Assembly (NCBI GenBank): GCA_003344405.1
Contig: NOWV01000117.1
Location: 179,480-243,479 of the forward strand
Source: Trichoplax sp. H2
Lineage: Eukaryota > Placozoa > Uniplacotomia > Trichoplacea
Length of the DNA: 64,000 nt
Direction: 5' to 3'
This document shows, piece by piece, positions 35,028 through 47,032 of this stretch. The first letter of the stretch is position 1. Every line of letters begins with the position of its first letter. The notes beneath the pieces were generated by a model, which ran no database searches, had not been told where the DNA came from, and saw only the letters and a program-made list of their open reading frames with translations. The translations under genes were made by a program, and so were the position numbers.

Positions 35028-37643
35028 TCAGCTTTTGCAGTCTAAGTATTGGTGAGTTTGTGGATACCAGTTCTCAGCTCCACATCTAATGGCTTGATCC
35101 ATGTTAGATAACCTGATAAATGACATAGCATTATAATTATAATTATTGATGTCAGTTTCTCCAGGTACTGAAGAGTAAGTAGTATCTGGATTATTGGGCA
35201 AGAAAGACTCGTCGCTTCCAAAGTTGGGCAGCAAACTGAGGTTACCCTAGAATGATGGAAAATAATCAATACCATAAGTAATTTATTTACAATAGGTTCA
35301 GATAGCTATATCCTATCAATTACATCACGGCATAAAATTTAATTATCTTTACACTGCAGTTACCTCGTGGTGGTTGACTTTTAAGAAATTTTCACTTGAG
35401 CCTGTATCATCTTGTAAGTTATCAATGGATGTTTTAAATGACTCGTGGCATTGATACAAAATCATATCATCAAAGACTGCACTGCTGTTAGGAATTTCCT
35501 GTAATGGCTGTTGCCCTAGATTGATGCTGTCATATGGTCGATGTACTGGCCATTGTACGTGATTAAGAGTGTTGTCTAAGTCATTAGAAATGACAGCTCC
35601 ATCAACCACCAGTTGCTGTCTTTCCAAGCTGATATTATGGCTATCGTATGATTCTGGTATGATCATCCTTCGATCGAGAGGATGACTATCCGCAACATAA
35701 GAGGCGACATGGACCTTATTTGCATTATAAGTAGTTTCTTGAAACTGTTGTTGATTATCAATCCGATTTACGTAATTTTCACTAACATGCTGAGATTGCT
35801 GCTTTGTTGAGTTGATACTGTTCCATTTCCGTTTAACTTTGCTATTTCCTTGACTAAGAGCAGCATTATCTTGATTAGGAGAATGATGTGGCGCGCCAAA
35901 ATGGGAATCCTCAACGTCACCAGTATTTTTTGGATGATTTTTGTGCGCACCAGGTAAAGGTAGCTGGACATAGTATCTGTAAATATTATTGTATAAGGTT
36001 AGAAGACACAAAACAAAACAATAGTTATATTAAATCAGCAATATCTACTTCAGAGATTTCTATAAGGGTTATAAAATTTCGTAAAGCTACCGAAAAGTAA
36101 CAGAGATAGTAATATTGTCTTTGGATGCTATACAACCTTGTATCGACAGCAATTTCATCACGATTAGCTTTTCTTAGTCTAGATAAAGCGTTTTTTCTTG
36201 CTCGGCGAAGATTTTTCCCCTGCTGCTTCAAATCGACTCTAAACCCAGGAAATCGTTTCACGTTCTTGACTATAACTGTAGCTGGACAATAATCCAGTTC
36301 ATCTTGAGATGATCTGTCGTCATCGGAACTGCATTTTCTTGATCTTAAATGATAAATAGAATATAATTGAAATAAATGTAAAGAATATAGACTATCGAAA
36401 ATGCAAACATTTCCTTTAGGGTAGTGTGTTGCCTTACTTTTTCGAACAAACTGTGCTTTGCCTTTGAGTAGATGACCGACGTTGACCATACTGGCATTCC
36501 CTGACAGTAGCTCTGTTATCGATGTTGATAAAGGGTACTCCATCATCTGGTACATACGAAGATTTCCACATTAACCTACGAAATGATAGATTTATTAGTA
36601 AGGTACCTTCTAAGAGCAACCTTGGATACTTAAAATTTGTTACTGTAATAAAAAGGTTGTTAGTAATTGAATCTAAAAGAAATTTTACGTTGATGTCTTA
36701 TTTAAATGTAAACAAAGGGACATAATTTCATTAAATAACTTGATAAACAGCTAATATCTGAGAAAATAACTGTTATTACAATATAGTAAACTTTGTTATA
36801 CCTTGTGGAGCTCTTAGGATGTGAAGATGACTGCCTTGTTCCCCATGAAAGTTTGGTTGATTCCTCAAATCGAGCCAGAACAAATTTTAGTTCCTCGATT
36901 GTTTTGACGTAACCTCGGCAATAGCTGCTTTTAAACTCTGTTTCATGCAGATAGTAGGCCCATGATACATCATCTAAGTTGGTACTTTGCGGGATACAAA
37001 ATGTAGGATTTAATTCGACCTTTACATCCAAAACGTCACTACATCCACTAGATTCGTTTGACAATAATGTAGGGCTGTCGTAATCAGATGAGTTGCCTTG
37101 ATTATTTAAAGAGCAAGACGCACTCTCTTGCAGATTACTCAATGGAGGTAAATGTTGCGACATACTTAAGTTAGTGCTATTATTGACGTTTTCTGATTTA
37201 GATTCGAATACGTTTACACTCCAAGATAAGTTACAACCCGATGGATAGGAATTAGCTAGGGATGTGGATTTCATAAATTCAGCTGATGAACTACAGTCCA
37301 ATTTACACCATTCATCATTTGCAGCACTATTTGTGATCTCAATTGTGTTTTTTACTTGCCGGTTGATTTCTTTACTATTTGCATCGCAGTAAGCGGGAGT
37401 ACTTATACCTTGGCATGCACGTCGGCTGCCTACATTACGATTTTCGTCATAATTTCGGTATACGGCGTCGTTTCGATTCACTGAAGGATTTAAGTGATTC
37501 TTTGAATATGGGCGTAGTGCAAAATTTGGAAATTTAGGTACAATTTTAAGCGAATTGACTTCATAACGCTGTTCGAGTGCCATATATACTGGGCTTTTTG
37601 AGGAATCCATCAACCCAATATTATAATTGTTCGAGCTAGACAT
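35028..37643 (-). CDS. CARF/ALS2CR8-like nuclear protein
   Basis: Five exons, 37643-36802, 36575-36438, 36343-36137, 35976-35364 and 35246-35028, join in phase to 672 aa. The first 230 residues are Ser/Asn-rich and probably disordered. The conserved core spans exons 1-3: [14 protein letters not shown], then [14 protein letters not shown] and [17 protein letters not shown], then [19 protein letters not shown], followed by the basic stretch [16 protein letters not shown]. The order F..FEE.T...W, G.PF, CQYG, CPA and FP.F resembles the ALS2CR8 domain of calcium-responsive transcription factor and related FAR1/MULE-like zinc-binding folds. That assignment is recognition by eye. The last two exons are Gln/Asn/His-rich, as in activation domains. 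The first in-frame ATG (37643) is chosen; upstream there is only a TTG. If the donor after exon 4 is skipped, the protein ends at a stop 13 bases further on. Confidence 0.68.
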
Positions 37644-40600
37644 TATATTACAGATGGAAGCCAATTATTATTGTCAGCTGATAAAAATTCGTGTTCGGAC
37701 TTGCCAAAAGGAGCAATTACGTGGGTAGACCTCTTAGTTAAAGCTATTAAAAATATACAAAATTATGGGAGTTATGATTACGAATGTAACATTTAGATGT
37801 AGTTATATTCAACAAAATAATATGTATGCGAGTTTGCTTATTAATGAAACAGTGTGGATAATCGGGAATGTCAAATGTTTGATTAGTATAAACTGCGAAG
37901 AATGAGAAAGAAAAAGTCCACCAATATGCAGGGCTGAAAATTAATTCGTTGATAAATAAGCCTTTAACTGTTAATCTTATTCTTTTATCGCAGCAGGTAC
38001 ATTCACAGTATGATACAAAACAGTAATGAAATGATAATTACCAAATATAAGGTAGTATAAAGATCGCTTGATGTTGCATTTTTAAAATCTAGGTTAGTAT
38101 ATTTTATTCAGTTAAAAGACACATTCTTGTAGTATACCGACCAAGTTTCGTTTGATCAGCAGCTCCATGGTGCATTACATTGACGAAAAAAAGTTACGTG
38201 ACTGAAAAATTCTAAGGCTTACAAGCATAAAGTTTTATAGCAACTCAAACGCGACTTGCAAGAATTACTTCCGCGGCTAGTCCACAAATTTATGATTATA
38301 ATCTATTATCATATCATATGCCTGAACGATATTTAAATGCGTAGGAATTATTCATAAGAGGTTTCGAAATTGCCTCGAATATTAATTATTATTTTGAAGG
38401 ATAACGGCTTTAAAAACTAGAAAGTAGTACAAGATGATGTTATGCAGTAGAAGATCTTAGATAATTTAGCTACGACGCAGATGGAAAAATAGTTAGATGT
38501 TTCATATAACAGCTCAAAATATATAGCTTCGTAACCCTACTCATATCGTCTAAAATAGCGTATTGTCGAGTAAATCTAGTGTTAAATACTTCTAAAGAAA
38601 ATTTTCAAGAACATCCATTTACCTAGAAGTTTATAACAACCAACTAATAGAGTTCAGTAAATAAAGCCGAGAGTACTAATAAGTAAATTCAAAAAATTGA
38701 ATTAAACTGGGTATCAACACAATCAAGAAGAACGAAATAACTTTTTAAATGTACTTTATATATATTAAATTATTAACTTGTATGAACAGTTACCAGTTTT
38801 GCAACTGCGAATTTTATCAATAATTTTGGTGAAAGAATTAGTATATACTCATAAAGCTACCCTTTTTATGAATTACTTGCGTCTAAACTTAGTAAACACA
38901 GCTAAGATGAGCTTGTAGTTCATGCCGTACTATAACGTAAGAATCTAATCAACTTCATGGACAAGGACTATACGTGTATGATAGATTATTTTTAAAATTT
39001 TTATTCTTAAAAAAAAAAATACTATAAAGTGTACATTTTAACGAGTATTATATTTTGAATACTAATTTCATAATAGCGAGGTATTGCAGTTCCATTAATT
39101 ACTTATTTTAACAGCAAAATATATTTCAAGAAGTTATACTTACCACAGAAAGTGAAAAAGCGAATAGCAAGATATTACTTAATGAACAAATGCAGCATGT
39201 AATGCCAAGAAACCTCAATTTGAGGCTTTTTCGGCTTACCTTTATATTCGTTAAAGGTGCGCAGCTACGATAAGATCCACTAACAATTTTCAGAGTTAAA
39301 GACCACTTTCTAAATATTATCATAAGAATATCCTACGCCCTGGGGGTAAATTGTTATGCAACTAAATCAATCAAACAATAATGCTCGAAGAATAGTAGAC
39401 ATAGATTAGTGATATAATTTGTTATGGCATGATTTGGAATGAAATTATCCAAGACAAAGCAAGGATTTTGAATGTCTAAAGTACTCATAGTTGTAATAGA
39501 GTTAAGGAATTCAACAATATAATAAATAGCATTAGGTCATTTACTGCGATTGTATTTGCGAAGGCTAATGAAACTAAACTTTAAACAATTATTTAACAGA
39601 ATCATCATCAATAGAACAGATTTTAGGGTTCAAATTAGCTTATTTATATATGTTGTATAGATCAATGATGTAGAACATAGCAAAATAGAATTTTTCTTTG
39701 ATTGTTTCACGTAATTATGGTACTATCAATTCGGAGTCAACCTCTCACTTGCCAAATCGTTAAGGTGTTACAAAGGTGATATAATTTACTTATCTAGCAT
39801 TATATTGTGAATGTTTTAATTTGCATTAGGTCCTTCATTGGCTTCCAATAGTTACTACTTCCCCTTTACCCCTAATAGAGCAATTGTTTAAATTATTACT
39901 TTCAGTAATTCAATCTAGCTTTTTATTACGTTAAAGGTAGCTATAACATCGCAAATCAGGTAAGCCATGAATCACTAAAAGAAGTAGGCAAGGCAACGAT
40001 GTCTTAATTCAGACTACGAAAATAGCCAAAGTAAAAACCGGATCAAAAGTTGACATTCCTAGGAGGTCAAATATTATCGGGAGAACAAAATTATACCGTA
40101 ATTTCACATTTAATTTTGCATCATCATTTCAATATCAAAATGAACACGTAAGTAAATACATAGCAGGCAAAACCCGGAAATGTAATTATCATTTTACAAT
40201 TAGGAAGAGAGCATTAATTAATCAAACCTCAACTTCAAACCTGCTTTGTTATAAAATTGAAGATATCATAGTTAATAATGACACTTGATTAAATATATTA
40301 AGCTATTGTTTCTTTTTTTAAATTGTAACCAGAGTTCAATGTCGTCTATACTCTGTTCAAGTTGAGTCGATAGTTAGCTAATTACTTGTGTACGTGAGCA
40401 GATGAACTTCAATTTGTTGAGCGTATATCTATATCAAAATATTGTCGCTAATTCTTTTTTTCTTACTACTTTCATGATCCTGTAGAAGCCGAATAGATAG
40501 TCTAGTCCGTAAACTACACGTTCACCATGTATTATAATTCAATAGATCAGTAAACGAGTTCAGTTTTGGGATGTTCCATGCAGTACCTATTCAAGCGGCG

Positions 40601-43600
40601 TTTTTCCATTAGCACATGCAACAAAAATCTTGCGGTCACTATTATGCACAATACAAGGAATAGGTAGTCCTAATCATATAGTTCGAGGCCGTACATTCAA
40701 CAGATGTCATCAATGTGCGTAATAATATTGAATAGAAATAGGCTGCACTGTATGATACTTCTATTTGCTGGATTATTTCCAAGGCAGATGACATTGTGTT
40801 GCGTTTACAGCAATTGTGTCTTTGCATTATTTAATTATTAAATCATACTGTCATACGACCTTCGCAAAGATACAAAAGCGTTCACAGCATATTACCGGAA
40901 GGAAATTGTTTGATTGATGATAGATACAGTCTTACATATTGAAGTTGAGACACAATATATATTTCAGATATTGACAGTGCTTTATGATTATGATTTGCAT
41001 ACGCTGTCATAAATACTTATGATGCGACTTCGTCAGGATAGAAAAGTGCCAAAAGCAAATTTCTAGAAGCTGTAGCACAGTTCGAAATCAGCTACGATTA
41101 AAATAATAAGATTGAGGTTGAACGTTTGATTACATAATATTTACAGCATGCACTGTGATATATGTGTGCCTTTTCACGGCTATGATATATTAGGATTTGT
41201 CGACATTATAGATTACGCTAAGTACAGTAGATTAGCATTCATCGTGACCCTTTAATTAATTAGAAGCGATTGTCAATTATACAGTGGATCATACATTATT
41301 ATATTGAACTTGATTTGGTGATTTAATTGGCAAAATGTAAATATGTTGCTAAAAATAATATTAGCATCATCTGATACATAGAAATTGTGGATTCTGTTAT
41401 GTTAAGTTTGACAGTTGTAGACTGACGGTGGATAGTCTTTGGTATTGCTAGACGAACCAAGTTTATGCATTAAAGTGAAATATTACCGGAAATACTAGTT
41501 CTTGTTTTGATATTTGAAAACTTTTTACCATGGAGGAAATTGTTTACTTGGTTATTATCATAATAGATATCGTTCTGCACTTTTAAATGGGGTTCACATA
41601 CCTTAGATAACAGTACGCAACAGCTGTTAGCTTGGATAAGCGATCCATGACATAATAAATTTTATTAGCACATCAACTAGAGCCAGCTGATTTACATAAT
41701 GTTTGTATTCGTCTGGTCATCATATCAATTGATTCTCTTCCACCATATTTAATTGATAACATAAAATACGATTTATGCATAGGATGAATACGGAGGCGTA
41801 GAGTATTTGTCGCAGGTAGTGTTCTAAATTTATCGTGATTAACTGAGAATTTACGAATAAGATTGACTGAGTACCGTATTAAAATAAAGCAAGTTTCGGC
41901 GCTGGTGAAGTACTTCAACAACGTCTCAAGGTTGCTCGTGTATTCCTACAGTAATTGTCAAACATACAACTGATTACTACATAGATTATAAGCTATTATA
42001 TAAATTATAGCATGCATACATAGATTTCTAATTCTCTGTTGTAAATCAGTAATCACTTGCAATTTAAAGCTGTTATTGACGATGATATACTCCTTTCTAG
42101 TGCTACTCTTAATTCGAGGTAGCGTCTACTTTGTACCTTGCTACTTATTTGACTGATGATGGGCTGATAGATATTATAATCAATTAGCACAATTTAAAGT
42201 GGGCGTATAGCGTGAATTTGTAATTTTTTTCTTGCAGCATAACAAAACTATCCGCTTTTAATATCGTTTCTACCACTACAAATCTGTAACTGGTCAATTC
42301 TGATGAAGTTCCTATAGACCAAGGAAATTATACGACTCTAACGAGTAAAAGATTCACTACTAATAAAATTCGCTGATCGACGGATTGCTATTGCTACTTT
42401 AAGAAACGACCATGCATAAGAAAATGATAAAAAAATTCCACGTAATTCACAAGCTTTAAAACAGTGAAACTCTCAAAAGCCGTTGCACTACTCATTTCAT
42501 GCTATATCATTATGGGATCCTGAGCAATTTCATAATTTTTTATTGCAAAAATTATTATGCAGCTTACATAGCACTGGGTAAAAATATTTTTATTTTTCAT
42601 AACTGGTAGGAGGAGTTCCTCCAAACTGGGCAATAATGTAGAGTAGTGACGTACTGTACACTCTTCTAATTTTTCACACCGTTTACTATCAATGAAGAAT
42701 GGCCAACAGTACTATAATTTACCAGCTGCATCCAATCAGATCATTAAACAAGGACTGTATTAGTATACTGTTTAAAGTATGAACGATCAAGGTTGATGAT
42801 ACCGAGATCGTAAATTGTTGCATTAGTAAAATAAATTTTATAACAATTACGATTTAGCTAGAGTTGGAAGTAATGCAGTTTCGCTAGGAAGGCCTTGACA
42901 GCTCACTAGCTTACTAATCCCTCATTATTATTTGGTAACACCCTATTCATGACGAGCCGCTGGTTTAGCCTCATTGTTAACCTATGTGTACATTAGCTGA
43001 TGAGGTCAGTAAAATAATTTGATTGTTTACTTTTGTCCTCTTCAAAGCAAATTTTCCTCTTTAACTTCGCGTCAAGTTATTGTTTGCGCGTACGATGTAG
43101 AGATAAAAGACAAGTAGAGTTTTAGCTCTATTTCATGTTCAAAGAAAATTAAGTAAAGATTACCGCATCAATAATTAAAATTAATTAATCCATACCCCAA
43201 AGGTAAATCTTGGGCGTGGAATTTGCACACAAAATTTTCTTTTATCTCTTATGTGAATATAGCAGAGATTGATTTTATACCATTGATGCTGATGTATTCC
43301 ATATAGTTGTTATAATAGTATGGCTACGTTAATAATAAGTTATAGCATAGGCTTTCCTGTATTCAATGCTTATTGCAAGTACGTGTATATGCAGTACAAC
43401 TGAGCAACAAGGTAGTTACGTTTACTTATATAAATTTACTAGTAAACCCTATCTTATCGGAACGACTCAGTATGATTTTATTTATACGCTATCTACATTC
43501 CACTGCTAATTATTCCTGAGTCTGAGAAATTGCAAATATGTGAATAATTGTATCGAAGGGTGATACAGTCATAATACTTTGTATAACAGTTGTAAAAGAC

Positions 43601-43700
43601 TTGATAAAACTTTATTAAAAGCTACTTAGGTACTGCTGTGCTGGGCGTGGCATAGCAACTGAAGTATTCTTTTTTATTTGTCGGAAATGGTCACAATATA
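37644..43700. other. Gene-poor region, no gene supported
   Basis: The left half of a 14-kb stretch between the divergent CARF-like and D8C/EGF genes. A 65-codon minus-strand frame at 39126-39323 ends in a hydrophobic segment followed by a good donor (TCTGTG|GTAAGT). No partner exon was found, so it is left as a doubtful exon. Otherwise only scattered short frames are present. Confidence 0.45.
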
Positions 43701-43766
43701 ATTAGCAATTTAGCCGGGACTTTTGTAGTCTCTATTAATAGAAAATGACTAGTGGCATGTGCACTA

Positions 43767-43804
43767 GAGACCCTAAAAGGATTCAAGAATACTTTTAGGG
43801 TCTC
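43767..43804. repeat. Perfect 13-bp inverted repeat hairpin
   Basis: GAGACCCTAAAAG (43767-43779) and CTTTTAGGGTCTC (43792-43804) pair perfectly across a 12-nt loop. The arms are more GC-rich than their surroundings. The nearby sequence CTAGTGGCATGTGCACTAG gives a second small inverted repeat. Confidence 0.85.
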
Positions 43805-43966
43805 CTGTACGCTGTACAAGCAGCACAACCGGTGTCTGAGAAAAAAATAATAATAATTCACCAGAATTTACCGGGGAAAAGTTCCAAACAAAATTTCGAA
43901 GTTTTTAATTGATTTATCGATCTAATGCTTATAATAATTAATTAACCTTAAGTCACGGACTATTTC

Positions 43967-44196
43967 CTGACAAGCTTGCTAGTCTAACGTAAAGCACTTA
44001 CCTTGAGTTGCTTCTACAGATTACTACCCTAATCTGCCGAAAGATCTAATAAGAATATAGTAGCGCTACCATAACGCCTAAGAACTATCCTTCTAAAAGT
44101 CTCACAACTATACTATAACACTGAAATACTGTCTGCAACAATACTTTCTTTAACTCTATAATGTAGGTAACGTAGTGCCGTAACACTTTAATATAC
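43967..44196 (+). repeat. Dispersed repeat A, copy 2
   Basis: This segment begins CCTGACAAGCTTGCTAGTCT and ends GTAACACTTTAATATA. It aligns along its length with 13796-14053 and lacks a roughly 25-bp AT-rich stretch present in copy 1. No open frame was seen. Confidence 0.75.
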
Positions 44197-44992
44197 AACG
44201 CAATAAATTGCTAAGAGCAACACTTAAACCGTTGAAATTGTGGTACTGTAATGATGTACTATCAATGATTAGGATATTAGCAAACATTGCCCAATTATTT
44301 TTCGATGATATATGGGTTCAATTATTGATGATAATCAATAAATAATTGACTTGTAAGCAATGTAAGAAACTGCCTAGAGCAAACTCCAGTCGTTCACACT
44401 TTTTATAGTATTATGATGCACTACGTATGATCAGGATAACAACAAACAAATTTTCATTAATTTGTTTTAAATGACTACTCGTTACAATGGCGATCATACA
44501 AAACTTAAAACAACGTAGTAAACTAGTAAGAGCAGAACGAAGTCATCAAAGCTCTATCATGTAGTAATTATGACCTGCCATAACGAGATTTTAGAGTAAA
44601 GGAATGTGATTGTATTCTTTAGCTCTGGGCACACGTTAAATGGACTTAAAATGATTGAAACTTATGTGTATAGTGTGATCACGGATATTACCAAACATAA
44701 TTTTTGTTAAATGACTTATCGGTACAATCAAGATTATAACTTATGAATATAATGAGAAACTGCTAATAAAAGAATGCTTTCGATGTAGCAAATTTTTAAA
44801 AGATAAATCGCCTCTCCGATCTTAGGCCAGAGAAGGGGGCTCGTGCAAATGTCAGCAAAAACAGTATTGTAGTATTTCCACTGCAGTCTAATGATCGAGC
44901 AACTGCAACTGTACAGTATACTGTAAACGGAGCTACTGATACAATGCAAAAGATATACTATCATAATGTAGTGAAATATTTACTTATTTTAC

Positions 44993-45284
44993 TGTCACAC
45001 ACCACTAGTGACAAAGTAGTCTACACACGCCAATCCTTGCGGAGAACGCCACTTACTAACTTAAAGAGGCGAGATTAGCTATATCACCAAATAATTCTGT
45101 TCCAACAACCGAATACTATGGTATAATTATAGCGTCACAGATGATGTAGACGAGATAGTCAGAGATTTACTATCATTTATTACTGAAGGAATCTTGGCAC
45201 CCAAGATTATAGTCTTCACAATTAAATATCAATTGAAAACTAGTTGACTATCTAACCGACTAACGAACTAAAAAGGAATCTTCA
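44993..45284 (+). repeat. Dispersed repeat B, copy 1
   Basis: A 292-bp unit starts TGTCACACACCACTAGTGAC and ends AACTAAAAAGGAATCTTCA. The same unit recurs at 60696-60988 with about 20 scattered differences. The left end holds the inverted repeat TGTCAC/GTGACA. Internal blocks such as CTTGCGGAGAACGCCACTTA are intact in both copies. There is no open frame, so this is probably a recently active non-autonomous element. Confidence 0.9.
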
Positions 45285-45508
45285 GGCATCAGCCTTTTAT
45301 AGTCTCGTCAGAAACTCCTGGTGCACATAATATAAAAGTATCCTTTTAAAGTTACACAAGCAATATTTAATATTACTCAATAATTAGGACGAGCTTACGC
45401 ATCGTAACATTTACAATCACTAGAAGAAATCTTCAGTTGTAATTCTTCTTTCATGGCTCAAATCTTTATTGTGATTACGAACAACTGGGTTACAGTTTGT
45501 TAGCGTTG

Positions 45509-45697
45509 ATGGATATACTTGTAGGTTCTTGATAATTTTAGCACGATATATCTCACTACTGCGAGCAGCAGCATGCTGGCAGTAGTGTCTACACATCTTT
45601 AACATACTTATTAACTGCCAGCTTTAATGGCATACTTGTAGAGTCTTAATAAGTAGCACTATAGGTCTCACTACTACAAGCAACAGCATGCTTACTA
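45509..45697. repeat. Two diverged copies of a unit of about 70 bp
   Basis: Both 45509-45580 and 45629-45697 run ACTTGTAG, then CTTGATAAT or CTTAATAAG, GCACGATAT or GCACTATAG, CTCACTACT and finally AGCAGCATGCT or CAACAGCATGCT. Part of a 61-codon minus-strand frame here is a by-product. Confidence 0.6.
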
Positions 45698-45984
45698 AAT
45701 TTATATTACCTAAACGTGATTCGCATTTGTAGGACAACGCCTGCATTATTCGAAGCCATTCACTTTTTAAATGATCTTCTCTATCATCTCAATATCGCAT
45801 ATTGATGCTGTAAACGAGGATATTAGCATAAGGGGTAGAGAAAAATAGAATTGATTGCCAGCTTACTCGATTGTCTTCTATAGGTTAGATAGAAACAATA
45901 CAACAACTAAAATAGATTCAACAATCTTAATCATTAATCCAGAGCAGAAATAATGACTCTCAGATTAGTCTCAGCGTACAGTAC

Positions 45985-46120
45985 AGTATATATCATTTTT
46001 ATGATAGTAGAATACTTCAGATCCAGAATAAACTATCACTTTATTCTTAGCTACAGCAAATATATCATTATTATGATAGTATTTCATTCTTAGATCTAGA
46101 ATATACTATCACTGCATTCT
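45985..46120. repeat. Two copies of a unit of about 62 bp
   Basis: ATATATCATTTTTATGATAG (from about 45986) and ATATATCATTATTATGATAG (from about 46060) each lead into AGATC.AGAATA.ACTATCACT and TTATTCTTA or GCATTCTCA. Confidence 0.7.
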
Positions 46121-46996
46121 CAATGTCTGTGAAGCGAAATTTTAGTTACATTAATTGTTGTGCCGTTTATCGGGATGGAGTATCACAGTACTGCCTGCAT
46201 GCGTAGCTTATAGAGTTTATTTAGTTGGCTGTATCTGTTAGTTACTGATACCAAACTCTTGTATCTATCATACAAAGATTATCATTCTTATAAAGACTTC
46301 CAGTCTGTATCAATTTTATTTGAGATACTAATTAAATAAATGTACTACATATTCGACGGCAACTACTGCAGGACAAGCGTTGACCTGCATTTCTCTTGAT
46401 TATAAAGTTGTCTATCTACATGAATGAACTTCCTAAAGTCATGGTACTATGGTAGGGTACTCAGCAATTAGCACTTAGCCGGTAAGGTTAGGTTCAAAAG
46501 GCTATACTATTCCAGATTTTAATCTATTTACAGTGAGATTAAGATTAATTGCAACAAATATTCATAATTGTATGTAATACAATTATACAGACAATGGTGG
46601 AATTATCTATATGTTATATTATCAAAATACTTACCCGGCAATTTAGTAACTTAAATATCTGTATAGTTCGACACTGCCATGATACAAAACGATCCGTTTA
46701 CTGTTACAATTAGAATCCTATAAGAGGAGAGTCCAAAGACTTCTTCGGCATTGCCTTATACGATCATTCGATTACTGTGCTACACCACTGCAGTACATTG
46801 CTGTACTATACTTCTTTTGCTTCGCCAGTTCTCTTGATCTCTTCAATATTAGCCATTCTATGTCATACTGTAATGTCAGCTATGTTCCCTACAAACATTG
46901 ATACAGTTTTCCTTCTTCAGTAGTCTCTAGAATATGTCTGTATATACAAACTGCATGAACTAGTAATATTATAATTAATCCCGTTCCTGCTCTACA

Positions 46997-47032
46997 AGAT
47001 AGAGGTGAGCTTAGGTGAGTTCACCTCTATCT
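46997..47032. repeat. Perfect 12-bp inverted repeat hairpin
   Basis: AGATAGAGGTGA (46997-47008) and TCACCTCTATCT (47021-47032) are exact complements around a 12-nt loop. A second GGTGAGTTCACC palindrome is embedded in the loop and right arm, so two folds compete. Confidence 0.85.
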
